From NCBI GenBank assembly GCA_030603495.1, contig JAUVXR010000008.1, positions 1 through 64,000 of the forward strand: a stretch of 64,000 nucleotides of DNA, read 5' to 3'. Each line of letters opens with the position of its first letter. Within the stretch, counting starts at the first letter, position 1. Position numbers and translations under genes: made by a program. Below, piece after piece: positions 55,221-64,000 of this stretch. The notes beneath the pieces were generated by a model. It had not been told where the DNA came from. It searched no databases and was given only the letters and a program-made list of their open reading frames with translations. The DNA is from a bacterium (GTDB lineage: Bacteria; Armatimonadota; Zipacnadia; Zipacnadales; Zipacnadaceae).

Positions 55221-56102
55221 CTAATCTGCACCTGGGTCCGCCAGCAGCGGGAAGCCCAGCTCCTCGCGTCGGGCCACGTATCTCTCCGCTACCTGGCAAG
55301 CCATTTTGCGTATGCGCAGGATCATTGCCCCACGCTCGGTCACACTTAGCGCCCGGCGCGCGTCGAGGAGGTTGAAAGCGTGTGAACACTTCAGCACATA
55401 GTCATACGCCGCCAACGGCAAATCAGCCTCCAGGCACGCGTGGGTCTCGTGCTCATACATACCAAAGAGCTGCCAGAGCATCTCGGTGTCGGCTGTATCG
55501 AAGTTGTAGCTAGAGAACTGCCGCTCCTCTTCGTAGCGGATTTCCCCGTATTTGATCTGGTCGGACCAGTCTAGCGCCCGGTAGTCATCCACGCCCTGAA
55601 CGTACATCGCCAGCCGTTCCGGCCCGTAGGTAAGCTCAACCGGCACCGGCTGACAGGGCAACCCACCCACCTGTTGGAAGTAGGTAAACTGAGTTATCTC
55701 CATGCCATCCAGCCACACTTCCCACCCGACGCCGGCTGCTGCCAGCGTCGGTGCCTCCCAGTCGTCTTCAACAAAGCGGATGTCGTGCTGGCTGAGGTTA
55801 ATGCCTAGCGCCACCAGGCTGCCCAAGTAGACATCCTGGATATCGTCTGGCGAGGGCTTCATAATGACCTGATACTGGAAATAGCGCTGCATCCGGTAGG
55901 GGTTCTCGCCGTAGCGCCCGTCGGTGGGGCGGCGCGAGGGCTGAACGTAGGCCACCCGCCAGGGCTCTGGCCCCAGTGCGCGCAGGAAGGTGTCCGGAGT
56001 CATTGTCCCCGCCCCCACCTCAACATCGTAGGGCTGGCTGATGTGACAGCCCTGGTCCGCCCAGTACTCATCGAGGGTTTTAATAAGCTCTTGAAAGTTC
56101 AT
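55221..56102 (-). CDS. glyQ: Glycyl-tRNA synthetase alpha subunit
   Basis: The alpha subunit carries the class II catalytic domain. The 293-residue protein starts [19 protein letters not shown] and has [39 protein letters not shown], and [20 protein letters not shown] (parts of the family signature). I see no T-box element upstream. It is co-transcribed with glyS. Confidence 0.96.
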   Translation of the reverse strand: MNFQELIKTLDEYWADQGCHISQPYDVEVGAGTMTPDTFLRALGPEPWRVAYVQPSRRPTDGRYGENPYRMQRYFQYQVIMKPSPDDIQDVYLGSLVALGINLSQHDIRFVEDDWEAPTLAAAGVGWEVWLDGMEITQFTYFQQVGGLPCQPVPVELTYGPERLAMYVQGVDDYRALDWSDQIKYGEIRYEEERQFSSYNFDTADTEMLWQLFGMYEHETHACLEADLPLAAYDYVLKCSHAFNLLDARRALSVTERGAMILRIRKMACQVAERYVARREELGFPLLADPGAD

Positions 56103-56170
56103 AGCTACGAAGGAGCCAAGCCAGTCTCCAACTCCCCTCCCCCTAGCCCGCTCTGCCTATAGCAATAACA

Positions 56171-56192
56171 GGGCGAGTCTAGTGACCCGCCC
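56171..56192 (-). terminator. Weak hairpin between sigH and glyQ
   Basis: Arms GGGCGAGTC and GACCCGCCC (one mismatch) surround a four-base loop; on the minus strand TGTTATT follows. It could be an inefficient intrinsic terminator for sigH or an attenuator before glyQ. The T-run is poor. Confidence 0.35.
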
Positions 56193-56231
56193 CGAATAGG
56201 TACGTACGGTTCTCGAACCAGTCAGCCCTGG

Positions 56232-56927
56232 CTAGTTGCTCTCGCCAGCGACTATCCCACTTTGGGCCAGGTAGGGATGCAGATTGGGAAGCTTGCGGCG
56301 GATGCGCGAGAGGGCATTATCAATTGACTTTATCTTGCAGTCGAGCGTCCGCGCCATCTCCTTGTACGACTTGCCGGTGCGGTACTCGGTGAGCACTTCC
56401 CACTCAAACGGTGAGAGCTGCTCGCGCAGTGATTGCTGCAGGACGCGTTCGCCCTCGACTCCCAGGACAATGTGGGCCGGGTCTGACTCGTTTTCCGAAA
56501 CCAGCACCTCCAGCAGGTTCCGGTCATCGTTGTCGTCATTGTGGGGAGCTTCCAGAGAAATCGAGGAGTTGAGTGGCGTCTGCTTCTGCCGCGTTGCTGC
56601 TTTGATAGCCGAGATCATTTGGCGCTGGATACATACTTTGGCAAAGCCCGCAAAGGAGGTGTCGCGATCCGCGCGGAAATCAGTGATCGCCTCCCACAGC
56701 CCGATCATGCCGATCTGGATCAGATCGTCCCGCTCCGCCCCCATCAGGAAGTATGACTTTACCTTGGCTCGTACCAGATTCCGGTACTTGTACAACAGGT
56801 ACTCGCAAGCCCTTCGGTCGCCGTATTGCTGCGTCCGCCGCACCAGCTCTTCGTCAGGAACCCGCTCGTATAGGACGGTCGCAATTGCTGCAGAGGTCTC
56901 GCCCAAGAGCCCTACTACAGTAGCCAT
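56232..56927 (-). CDS. sigH: RNA polymerase sigma factor of the SigH type
   Basis: The 231-residue protein matches the SigH (sigma-30) branch of sigma-70 factors. Region 2 contains RRACEYLLYKYRNLVRAKVK, DDLIQIGMIGLWEAI and FAGFAKVCIQRQMISAIK; region 4 contains FEWEVLTEYRTGKSYKEMA with a helix-turn-helix. In Firmicutes SigH governs transition-state genes; here the regulon is unknown. A consensus promoter and a leader of about 385 bases precede it. Confidence 0.92.
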   Translation of the reverse strand: MATVVGLLGETSAAIATVLYERVPDEELVRRTQQYGDRRACEYLLYKYRNLVRAKVKSYFLMGAERDDLIQIGMIGLWEAITDFRADRDTSFAGFAKVCIQRQMISAIKAATRQKQTPLNSSISLEAPHNDDNDDRNLLEVLVSENESDPAHIVLGVEGERVLQQSLREQLSPFEWEVLTEYRTGKSYKEMARTLDCKIKSIDNALSRIRRKLPNLHPYLAQSGIVAGESN

Positions 56928-57312
56928 AAGTCACCTCGGAGATAGACTGAGTAGTCGGCCCAATACTCCTCGACTGACCTGCCCACACGCTAACTGTCCA
57001 GAGACTCCAATTGTCCGCGGATGGACATTGCCAAGATGACGACTTAAGGGTATCACTCTTACCGGCTTGGTCACCTCCCATCAGGCCGCACCTGGAGTCT
57101 TGCTCATGTCGAGCCAGCAGTAAACCGCATTGGCACGCAAAACGCGAGCCCTCATCTGAGCCCGCTCTTGACCACTGCTGCTAACAGTTGTGCCAATAAG
57201 TCCTGGTCTGATAGCTTATGCTGCGACTATGGCAGTAACACCATGTGCGGCGGCATACCTGCGGGAGGGGTAACGTATTCAATTGTCCACACGCACAGAA
57301 CAGCTTGCTAAC
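56928..57312 (-). other. Long leader of sigH, possible regulatory RNA
   Basis: Transcription from the promoter at 57320-57348 would give about 385 untranslated bases before sigH. The stretch has no convincing gene. One 24-codon ORF (MRARVLRANAVYCWLD..., weak ribosome binding site) and a GGGAGGTGACC motif lie inside. Post-transcriptional control is possible; no known RNA family is recognised. Confidence 0.35.
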
Positions 57313-57319
57313 AAGGGCT

Positions 57320-57348
57320 ATTATACATTGTCCACTGGCATAAGTCAA
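57320..57348 (-). promoter_or_regulatory. Consensus sigma-70 promoter reading toward sigH
   Basis: On the minus strand TTGACT (57343-57348) and a perfect TATAAT (57320-57325) are separated by exactly 17 bases. It lies in the 447-base gap between an oxidoreductase gene (stop at 57375) and sigH. Confidence 0.85.
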
Positions 57349-57374
57349 CCGTTTTGGGCCAATTTCGGCCAATT

Positions 57375-58358
57375 CTAGGCCAAAATGTCGGCTACCTCCA
57401 CAACCTCGCCGCCGTTTTCGATGGAGCGGTTGGTCGCCTCGGTCACTGCCAGGCTTCTCACCGCGTCAGCATAGTCCGAACGTATCTGGATGCGGTTGCC
57501 CGTCATCACAGCTTCCACAAACACCCGGGCCTCCTCCCCATACCCGTCAACCTGCTTGGTGTATTCGCCCTCGCCGTCCTCACTGGCCCAACTGAGAGTG
57601 TCGCCCACGACATTGACCATAATGTCGTGGCCAAGCACCCGCAGGCTGCTCTGACCCCAGTGCTGCGACAGACAGGTGCTCGAGATCGTTCCGACTGCGC
57701 CGTTGGCGAACTCCAGGTTGGCCGCGGTGGCATCCCACACATCAAAGTCCGGATAGACGCTGTTCATAATCTGTAGTGTGCCGAAGGCCTGCACCCGAGT
57801 TATCTCCCCAGCCAGGAAGCGGGCCATGTCGAAGATATGGGTAGTCTGCTCGACGTTCTGCCCGCCGGACTGCTCCTTGATCCGCCACCACGCCACCCCG
57901 GGCGTACGACCCCAGAAGTTGCCAAAAACCAAGCCGATGGTCTGCCCCTGGAGCATTTCCCGCGCCTTGTTGACGTGGTCATCCCAGCGGTATTTGTAGG
58001 CTACCACAGTTATGATCCCCGCCGCCTCGACCGCCTCGAGAATGGGCCTGGCCATTGCCACATTCAGCGTCACCGGCTTCTCGATCAACATGTGCAGGCC
58101 CTTTTCGCACGCGGCCAGCTCGATATCACCGTGAGCAAACGGCGGCGTGCAGATCACCACACCGTCCAGCTCCTCACGCTCGAGCATCGCCGCGAAATCG
58201 TCGTAGGCATTGCCCCCGTACTGCTGCACCGCTTGCTCGGCCTTCTCTAGTTCAATGTCACAGTAAGCGACCAGTTCGGCATCTGGATTGTCGTTGAGGC
58301 TCTCCAGGTGCCGCTGGGCGATCCCGCCCATACCGATAAACCCTATTCGTACTAGCAT
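57375..58358 (-). CDS. Gfo/Idh/MocA family oxidoreductase
   Basis: I use ATG 58358 behind AAGGAG; the product has 327 residues. The N-terminal Rossmann fold has RIGFIGMGGIAQRHLESL; the family EKP motif is in MLIEKPVTLN. The C-terminal substrate domain has the HIFDMARFLAGE region. Such enzymes act on sugars, inositols or related alcohols with NAD(P). The substrate is unknown. The truncated relative at 6162 shows that the family has multiple copies in this genome. Confidence 0.88.
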   Translation of the reverse strand: MLVRIGFIGMGGIAQRHLESLNDNPDAELVAYCDIELEKAEQAVQQYGGNAYDDFAAMLEREELDGVVICTPPFAHGDIELAACEKGLHMLIEKPVTLNVAMARPILEAVEAAGIITVVAYKYRWDDHVNKAREMLQGQTIGLVFGNFWGRTPGVAWWRIKEQSGGQNVEQTTHIFDMARFLAGEITRVQAFGTLQIMNSVYPDFDVWDATAANLEFANGAVGTISSTCLSQHWGQSSLRVLGHDIMVNVVGDTLSWASEDGEGEYTKQVDGYGEEARVFVEAVMTGNRIQIRSDYADAVRSLAVTEATNRSIENGGEVVEVADILA

Positions 58359-58416
58359 TCGTGATTCTCCTTCAAGTGGATGCAACCAAAAGAGCGTTGC
58401 CCCGAAGGGAACGCCT

Positions 58417-58869
58417 TCAAGCCCTCTTTACGTAGTTGATGCGCAAGTTGTTCAGCAGCGCATTCAGTTCAACTTGCTCCCGTTCGTCGAGCTGAGGTAC
58501 GAGCTCCGCGATGATAAACTCTAAGCTGTCTATCGCGACTTTGGCCTGGATCAGGTCCTCTTTGAGATCCGAAGCGCCCGGGGCTAGCTGCACTCCCATC
58601 GTTATCCAAGCCTGCTGCGCCAGCAGCCCGATAGTGAACCGCAGCGTGTCGTAGACATCCAAGTCGCCCAGTGCAATGCCCTCGGCGGCCGGCTCTGCTT
58701 CCTCTTCCCCAACAGGCTCTTCCGGAACCGGCTCAGCCTGCTCAGCTTCGCGTTGCTCCTCGGCCTCTTCCTCAGCAGAATGCCGCTTGTCCACCTTGCT
58801 AAATCCTGGCTCTGGCTTCTCCTGCTGTTCTTCCTGTTCTTCTTGCCGTTCCTCTTCCTTGAAACTCAC
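58417..58869 (-). CDS. DUF1844 domain protein with acidic N-terminus
   Basis: The 150-residue protein has a Glu-rich, low-complexity half (residues 4-62) and a C-terminal DUF1844 domain ([20 protein letters not shown], then [20 protein letters not shown], then [13 protein letters not shown]). The function of DUF1844 is unknown. It is upstream of the oxidoreductase gene on the same strand, 58 bases away. Confidence 0.8.
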   Translation of the reverse strand: MSFKEEERQEEQEEQQEKPEPGFSKVDKRHSAEEEAEEQREAEQAEPVPEEPVGEEEAEPAAEGIALGDLDVYDTLRFTIGLLAQQAWITMGVQLAPGASDLKEDLIQAKVAIDSLEFIIAELVPQLDEREQVELNALLNNLRINYVKRA

Positions 58870-59109
58870 TTAGTCATTCCTCCTCGCGAGCGACACTGGT
58901 GCGATGCACCCGCACTAGGGGCCCCCAGCAGCACGGACATTGACAAAGCGGTGCGCAGAACCTGCCCACCGCCCTCTCCCTGCGAGCCGTCTATCTCAAT
59001 CATGGTGCACTCAAGTGAGTTTACCAATAACCCCCTCGGCTGTCAATTACGCCAGGGGCCAACGTGAAGGTCCAATCGAGTAGTCCGCGAACTATCCTGT
59101 GGTTGTACT

Positions 59110-59643
59110 GTGCTGCTTACGTGGCCGGACCCTAGCCCGCCCCAGATGCCGATGCCTGACGCGACTGTAACTTCCGACAGACTGGTTGTGCATACAGCGG
59201 CCCCGGCCGAGACCCAGGCCTGGGGCGCGCGTCTGGGCGCGCGCCTGCGAGTCGGCGATTTCGTGGCGCTCTGTGGGCCGCTGGGCGCGGGGAAGACCTG
59301 CTTCGTACAGGGCCTGGGTCAGGGCCTAGGGGTCGAATCGCCCATCACCAGCCCGACCTTCATAATCATCCGCCAACATCCCGGTCCGGTGCCGCTCTGC
59401 CACGCTGATGCCTACCGCATCGCCAGCGGCGAAGAACTCGAAGACGCCGGGCTGACCGAGTGCCTGCGGGACTCGGTAGTGGCGCTGGAATGGGCCGACC
59501 AAGTCCCCGCGAGCTGGCCCCAGGACTTCTATCTAATCCAGATTGCCTTTGATAACGACGGCCGCCGCCTGGAACTGTCTGCGCGGGGCGAATACCCAAC
59601 CCAAGTAGTCAGCGAGCTTGCCGATGCGTATTCTGGGAATTGA
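59110..59643 (+). CDS. tsaE: tRNA t6A synthesis ATPase TsaE
   Basis: TsaE works with TsaB and TsaD to make N6-threonylcarbamoyl-adenosine in tRNA. The protein has the P-loop GPLGAGKTCFVQGL near residue 55, ITSPTFIIIRQH, HADAYRIASGEEL and VALEWAD. The start is unclear: GTG 59110 gives 177 residues; ATG 59146 is an alternative closer to the family norm. It overlaps tsaB by about 20 bases. Confidence 0.93.
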   Translation: MLLTWPDPSPPQMPMPDATVTSDRLVVHTAAPAETQAWGARLGARLRVGDFVALCGPLGAGKTCFVQGLGQGLGVESPITSPTFIIIRQHPGPVPLCHADAYRIASGEELEDAGLTECLRDSVVALEWADQVPASWPQDFYLIQIAFDNDGRRLELSARGEYPTQVVSELADAYSGN

Positions 59644-60349
59644 GACATCCGGTGATACCAGCAGCGTCGCGCTGCTCGAAGGCGGGGAAGTGCTCGCAGA
59701 GAACGTCTTCGCCAGCCGCCAGACTATCTGCCAAGTGCTAGCCGACCAGATTCTGGCCGTCTTGGCGGCTGAAACAGTGGGGGAAGCCCACCTCGACGGC
59801 GTCGTAGTCTCGATCGGCCCGGCTTCCTTCACTGGGCTGCGCGTGGGGGTGACCACCGCAAAGGCAATTGCCTACTGTTGCCGGATTCCCGTGGTGGGCG
59901 TATCCACGCCGCTGGCCTGGGCCGCCGAAGCTGGCGGGAAAGAGCCCGAGGGTGTCATAATGGTCCTCCAACCTGCACGGCGCGGTAAGTTCTACGCGAC
60001 AGTCTTTGATCAGACCAATCAGTCCTGGCCCCGGCAGCAGGAGGGAACGAGCGTAATTGATGTGGCCGACACATCCGACGCCTGCGCGGCCCTCGCGCGC
60101 AGCGGCCCTCCGATCGTCACCGGCAACGCGCTGCTCGCCGAGCCGGCGCTGGCCGAGGCCTTGGCCGAGTTCGCCGAGGTGGTATCCGTAGCCGCCGACA
60201 GCCCTCGCGCAAGCACGATCGCCCGCATCGGGGCAGATAGCATGGCGCAGGCCCCCTCAGACAGCTACTTCACACTCCGTCCCCATTACGTGTTGGTCTC
60301 ACAGGCCGAACGCACGCATGGCGTAGACTTGGCACTCTCAGATGATTGA
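59624..60349 (+). CDS. tsaB: tRNA t6A synthesis protein TsaB
   Basis: TsaB is the inactive Kae1-like partner of TsaD. The ATG at 59624 fits the usual start (MRILGIETSGDTSSVAL); TTG 59618 is an alternative. It has SIGPASFTGLRVGVTTAKAI, the family hallmark. Its end overlaps rimI by eight bases. Confidence 0.93.
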   Translation: MRILGIETSGDTSSVALLEGGEVLAENVFASRQTICQVLADQILAVLAAETVGEAHLDGVVVSIGPASFTGLRVGVTTAKAIAYCCRIPVVGVSTPLAWAAEAGGKEPEGVIMVLQPARRGKFYATVFDQTNQSWPRQQEGTSVIDVADTSDACAALARSGPPIVTGNALLAEPALAEALAEFAEVVSVAADSPRASTIARIGADSMAQAPSDSYFTLRPHYVLVSQAERTHGVDLALSDD

Positions 60350-60899
60350 CTCCACGCCCGAAAACCAGCCAAGATTGACCATCCGCCGGGCCGGGGAAGG
60401 CGATCTGCCCGCCATAATACAGATCGAGCAGGCCAGCTTCCCCACGCCCTGGTCGGAGTGGGCCTTGCGCGCTGAGATCAGTGATACCCGCAAGCATCTG
60501 TACCTAGTAGTGGCGGTGGGGGACAAGGCAGTGTCTTACGTCGGGGGGCAATGGTTTCTCGACACCTGCCACATCAGCACCCTCGCAGTGGACGAGCCGC
60601 TGCGCCGCCGGGGCCTAGGCGAGGGTATACTGCTGGCGCTGCTGCTTCATCTGGCCGAGAACAACGCTCGACACGTAACCCTGGAGTATCGCCTTAGTAA
60701 CCGCGTGGCAGCTCGCCTCTACGAGAAGGTCGGCTTCTCGGAAATGCGCATTCGCAGCGGATACTACCACGATACCGGCGAAGATGCTGTGGAGCTATCC
60801 ATAGACGACCTGGACAAGGTGGAGCGGTGCCAGCAGCTCCTCGAACTATGGGAAGAATGGCGCACACGCTACGGCTACGAGGTGGAAATCATCCTATGA
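60342..60899 (+). CDS. rimI: Ribosomal protein N-acetyltransferase RimI
   Basis: The 185-residue GNAT protein has LTIRRAGEGDLPAIIQIEQ, FPTPWSEWALRAEI, the acetyl-CoA motif RRRGLGEGILLAL and NRVAARLYEKVGF. RimI acetylates ribosomal protein S18 in model species. The tsaB-rimI-tsaD association is common; here it overlaps tsaB. Confidence 0.9.
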   Translation: MIDSTPENQPRLTIRRAGEGDLPAIIQIEQASFPTPWSEWALRAEISDTRKHLYLVVAVGDKAVSYVGGQWFLDTCHISTLAVDEPLRRRGLGEGILLALLLHLAENNARHVTLEYRLSNRVAARLYEKVGFSEMRIRSGYYHDTGEDAVELSIDDLDKVERCQQLLELWEEWRTRYGYEVEIIL

Positions 60900-60908
60900 G
60901 CACTGGTA

Positions 60909-62381
60909 TCAGTTGGCCTTCGAAGGTTCCTCCCGGTGGGAGACTCCCTTGCCGTCTGCGACATCACCGGATGAATCAAAGCGCCATTGAGGTTTGCCGC
61001 GAATGGGAGTCGCAGTCGGTTGAAGATACAGCCGAGGGTCATCAACAAGCGGAAGGGAAAGACTGATCCGCTCATTGGTTTGCACATTCAAGAACATAGG
61101 GTCAAGAATAGGCCATTCATCTTCCCTGCGATCATAGCGCGCATGTGTGACCAATAACCACTGCCCATCGTGGGACCAGCACTGCCGAGAGAAATGCCAA
61201 TACCCCTTCAAAGGCTTGGTAAGCAATTGCCGAAACACGCCTGTGGCACGCTCCATAAGCAGAAGTCCCTCAGTGGACGGCAATGCAGCGTGGTAGCTCG
61301 CGGTGCTCTCCTGACGCAAGAGAAGGTCAGTTCCCCATGGGTGCCAACCGATCGCCACAATATTCTCAAGATCGCACAGCTTTCTCGGAGGGCCCACGGC
61401 AAAGCCCAGGTCCACCTCGACTGTCCACAACTGCCCCGCTCCAGCTCGGCCCAGCCTGAACACTACTTCGTCAGCGCGCGGCGAAAGTGCAATAGCGCAT
61501 ATGCCGTATCCTCCATCTAGTTTCTCCGCCTCGTCGCTCACTATTGTTTCACCCCTGGCGTCCCCGTCCCCAGCGGCAATGATCGATGCTGTCCAAGGAT
61601 CGGTGTTGTCCCGGATCGCGTACAGTGTCCCCGTAGCATCAAGCCAAGGGCAATAGCAGCGAGGAAGAATCCGGACGGGCTCGCCGCGATACTCCCCCAT
61701 TGCAACACGGGCCAAACAGGGAGCGTATACCGGAGACTTAGGAATCCGTTCATAATCAAACGCTATCGTGGCCCAGTCCAGCCAGTATCCTGACCAGGCG
61801 ACATCCGACCACGTGCTTGTCCCTGGAATATCATCCGTGCACTTGATCAGTTCGCCGCGCTTCAGGTCCGCGACGTACAGTGCCACCGCACTTTCTTCCC
61901 CCGTGTCCATCGAACGGACAAACGCAAGCTGCGCACCCTCGGGACTCCACGCAACCCCCATACATTTCGCACCACCGACCAGAAGCCGATGATGGCTACC
62001 ATCCGCACGGCACAACCAAATGTCTCCCTTGCGAACATATGCAATGTGTCCGAGTTGTTGCAGGATAGCACTCTGCTCTCTGGCAGCCTGCCATTCTGCA
62101 AACCTAACGTTCGTGTAGAAGCCAAGGGCGAAAATGATAAGTAACCCGAAGAACCATCGAACAATGCTTGCAAACATGCTGCGCCCATGATAACGAGTAG
62201 GTTTCTTGGGGGTGGCTTCGTCGCCGATGGCTTGGACACGGGCGCGAGATCGCTTCACCCATGCCACGAAAGTGGAAGTGACCCACGCAAGAGTGGCCCG
62301 TACCAGATGAAGTGGGGCAAGAACAACACCCCCAACTGCCCGCAGAAGTTGGCGAACCCTGTGAATGCCGTTCCTCATCAC
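60909..62381 (-). CDS. Membrane-anchored beta-propeller (TolB/WD40-like) protein
   Basis: The 490-residue protein has a basic N-terminal region and one membrane segment at about 70-90 (SIVRWFFGLLIIFALGFY), followed by a large extracytoplasmic part. This carries repeats of the TolB-like type (IAYVRKGDIWLCRADGSHHR, VAWSPEGAQLAFVRS, GYGICAIALSPRADEVVFRL). No enzyme motif is seen. It is on the opposite strand and splits rimI from tsaD, and its base composition looks less GC-rich, so it may have been inserted later. Function unknown. Confidence 0.7.
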   Translation of the reverse strand: MMRNGIHRVRQLLRAVGGVVLAPLHLVRATLAWVTSTFVAWVKRSRARVQAIGDEATPKKPTRYHGRSMFASIVRWFFGLLIIFALGFYTNVRFAEWQAAREQSAILQQLGHIAYVRKGDIWLCRADGSHHRLLVGGAKCMGVAWSPEGAQLAFVRSMDTGEESAVALYVADLKRGELIKCTDDIPGTSTWSDVAWSGYWLDWATIAFDYERIPKSPVYAPCLARVAMGEYRGEPVRILPRCYCPWLDATGTLYAIRDNTDPWTASIIAAGDGDARGETIVSDEAEKLDGGYGICAIALSPRADEVVFRLGRAGAGQLWTVEVDLGFAVGPPRKLCDLENIVAIGWHPWGTDLLLRQESTASYHAALPSTEGLLLMERATGVFRQLLTKPLKGYWHFSRQCWSHDGQWLLVTHARYDRREDEWPILDPMFLNVQTNERISLSLPLVDDPRLYLQPTATPIRGKPQWRFDSSGDVADGKGVSHREEPSKAN

Positions 62382-62585
62382 TGTTCCCTCTGTCGCATGG
62401 AGAACAAATCTACTATGCTCCGGTTAACAATCAAGTATCGGCATAGCCTTCGCTAAGCAAGTGCCTTATCCTCCGCCATATGAGAGATTGGGGTGACTTC
62501 TGAAAGTGTTAGAAGGGACACATGGCGATAAGCGCGAAACAGTGCTGCGTGGCTGTGCAAAGGCAAGCTTGTCAGCAACCCGCTC

Positions 62586-63656
62586 ATGGACCACATTCAT
62601 CTGAAAGTGCAAACATCCGTGGTCACTCCATCTGACAATCTGACGCTGGGCATCGAGACCTCGTGCGACGAGACCGCCGCGGCGGTCGTGAGGGGCGGGC
62701 GGGAGATCCTGTCCAATGTTGTCGCCACCCAGGACGACCTCCACGCCGTCTTCGGCGGCGTAGTCCCGGAGATCGCCTCGCGTCGTCATACTGAGGTCGT
62801 CACCATGATTGTTGACAAGGCCCTGCGTGAGGCGCAGGTAGCGCTGGCGGATATTGATCTGGTTGCCGCCACCCAGGGCCCAGGCCTGGTCGGGTCGCTC
62901 CTGGTGGGGGTCAGTGCGGCCAAGGGCATTGCCATCTCCTACGGCCTTCCGCTGGTCGGCGTCAATCACCTCGAGGGCCACGTGATGTCCAACTTCGTTG
63001 CGCCGCCCGGCCAGCCTCCTCCGGCCCAGGAGCTTTTCCCTACACTATGCCTGCTCGCCTCTGGCGGCCACACCAGCCTCATCTTGATGAACTGGTTTGG
63101 TCATTACAAGCTGCTCGGAGAGACACGAGATGACGCGGCTGGCGAGGCTCTCGACAAGGCCGCCCGACTGCTGGATCTGGGCTATCCCGGCGGCCCCGCC
63201 ATTGAACAGGCAGCTGCAGGCGGTGATCCGCAGGCGATACCCCTCCCCCGGCCCCGGATCGAGGGCAGCCTCGACTTCAGTTTCTCGGGGCTAAAGACCG
63301 CGCTGGCCAGGCACGTGGATGAGCACGGCGTCAGCGGAACGGGCAATGTCGCCGATCTGGCAGCCAGCTTCCAGGAAGCGGTTGTAGATACGCTCACGCG
63401 GAATGTGGCTGCTGCCGTCCAGCAGCACAGGGTCAAGCAAGTAATAATGGCCGGAGGCGTCGCTGCTAACCAGGCGCTCCGGCGCAGTCTAACCGCCTTA
63501 GGCCGATCCCGAGGTACCCCGGTGGCCTACCCGCCGCTCGAGCTGTGTACCGACAACGCCGCTATGGTCGCTGCCGCCGGCTACTTCACCGTCCAGCGGG
63601 AAGGCCCCTCTGACCTGGCAATGGACGTATTCTCATCACTTCCGCTGACCCACTGA
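62586..63656 (+). CDS. tsaD: tRNA N6-adenosine threonylcarbamoyltransferase TsaD
   Basis: TsaD transfers the threonylcarbamoyl group to A37 of ANN-decoding tRNAs. The 356-residue protein has LTLGIETSCDETAAAVV, VVPEIASRRHTE, ATQGPGLVGSLLVG, the metal motif NHLEGHV and LLASGGHTSLI. DFSFSGLKTAL and MAGGVAANQALR complete the family pattern. The start is the ATG at 62586, although a later start could be used. It is separated from rimI by the opposite-strand propeller gene. Confidence 0.95.
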   Translation: MDHIHLKVQTSVVTPSDNLTLGIETSCDETAAAVVRGGREILSNVVATQDDLHAVFGGVVPEIASRRHTEVVTMIVDKALREAQVALADIDLVAATQGPGLVGSLLVGVSAAKGIAISYGLPLVGVNHLEGHVMSNFVAPPGQPPPAQELFPTLCLLASGGHTSLILMNWFGHYKLLGETRDDAAGEALDKAARLLDLGYPGGPAIEQAAAGGDPQAIPLPRPRIEGSLDFSFSGLKTALARHVDEHGVSGTGNVADLAASFQEAVVDTLTRNVAAAVQQHRVKQVIMAGGVAANQALRRSLTALGRSRGTPVAYPPLELCTDNAAMVAAAGYFTVQREGPSDLAMDVFSSLPLTH

Positions 63657-64000
63657 AGCAAGGGATGGGCCGCTATCAGTTGCAGTCTGGCATCAGCAGC
63701 CCTATTTTCGCGCTGCGCTGTGAATCCGTTCCCCTTCTCCTCCACCAGTTGAAGTCCTGGGTTAGTTCCCTGCCTTAACTGGGTATCATAATAGTGTGAG
63801 GAGTGGCTTTCCACACAAAGAATGTGGAAAACTTCGGTGATAACGACCGGCGACTGTGGCTTGATTGTGGAAAACTTGTTAGCATACCGGGCAAAGGCCA
63901 GGAAACAAGCAGGTAACGATTCTGAAAAAGCTGCAACAGCAGGCCGCGACAGGGAACTTTTTGATAACGTAATGCGTCTATATAACCGTAAGTAACGTGG
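63657..64000. other. Gene-free end with DnaA-box-like repeats
   Basis: No gene is seen in these 344 bases. TGTGGAAAACTT occurs at 63823-63834 and 63866-63877, and TTTCCACAC (inverse orientation) at 63808-63816. They resemble DnaA boxes (TGTGGATAA) with one change each. The local sequence becomes A/T-richer toward the end of the window. Confidence 0.45.

Noticed and set aside
56103-56231. T-box element before glyQ
   Set aside because: There is no conserved T-box sequence and the gap is too short.
1-64000. CRISPR array or prophage
   Set aside because: I found no regularly spaced direct repeats, cas genes, integrase or phage structural genes.

Overview
This 64 kb window is a GC-rich bacterial chromosome segment carrying many housekeeping genes. 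Two features point to a Terrabacteria-type lineage, possibly Armatimonadota or a related uncultured phylum: the cell-division block yggS-sepF-proC-yggT, and a SigH-like sigma factor near two-subunit glycyl-tRNA synthetase. Secreted DUF4838 proteins fit the same guess. The phylum assignment is inference; there is no rRNA or marker comparison here.

Layout. (1) 0-9 kb is an accessory, decaying region. It holds an orphan gene, tRNA-Asp(GTC), a degraded IS5-family element, a secreted propeller glycosidase-like gene broken by an amber stop, an intact secreted DUF4838 protein, a truncated Gfo/Idh/MocA fragment, and a DUF4838-CBM9-like gene with a frameshift just after its signal peptide. (2) 9-11.2 kb holds an mgtC-like gene and a TPR protein with a degenerate M48 peptidase domain. 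(3) 11.3-19.1 kb is the translation operon rimP-nusA-infB-ylxP-[rbfA::nrnA fusion]-truB-ribF, behind a consensus promoter and a leader hairpin. (4) 19.1-24.9 kb (minus strand) holds zinc-ribbon protein-yggS-sepF-proC-yggT-CPBP protease-yggU-ccdA. (5) 25.2-30.3 kb holds a CHASE2 histidine kinase, a DUF951 protein and two PfkB sugar kinases.

(6) 30.3-52 kb is the main attraction: a complete group 4 (Hyf-type) membrane [NiFe]-hydrogenase locus of more than 20 kb. A structured leader precedes a formate-dehydrogenase-fold subunit whose catalytic Sec/Cys-His pair is replaced by Val-Asp. Next come HydB-like and HydG-like electron-transfer subunits with a His-rich nickel-type membrane protein between them, a CheY-like regulator and a HycI-type maturation protease. 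Five Hyf membrane subunits (three antiporter-like, one NuoH-like, one HyfE), the catalytic subunits HyfGHI and a full hypA, B, F, C, D, E set follow. The hydrogenase active-site cysteines are intact. My reading is a proton- or sodium-coupled, H2-evolving or H2-consuming complex tied to an NAD(P)H or ferredoxin module, not a formate hydrogenlyase.

(7) 52-58.9 kb holds a frameshifted protein resembling the RuBisCO N-terminal domain, an IS630-type remnant, glyS-glyQ, sigH with a long leader and consensus promoter, an oxidoreductase and a DUF1844 protein. (8) 59-63.7 kb holds tsaE-tsaB-rimI and tsaD for t6A tRNA modification, split by an opposite-strand beta-propeller gene. The window ends in non-coding DNA with three DnaA-box-like motifs.
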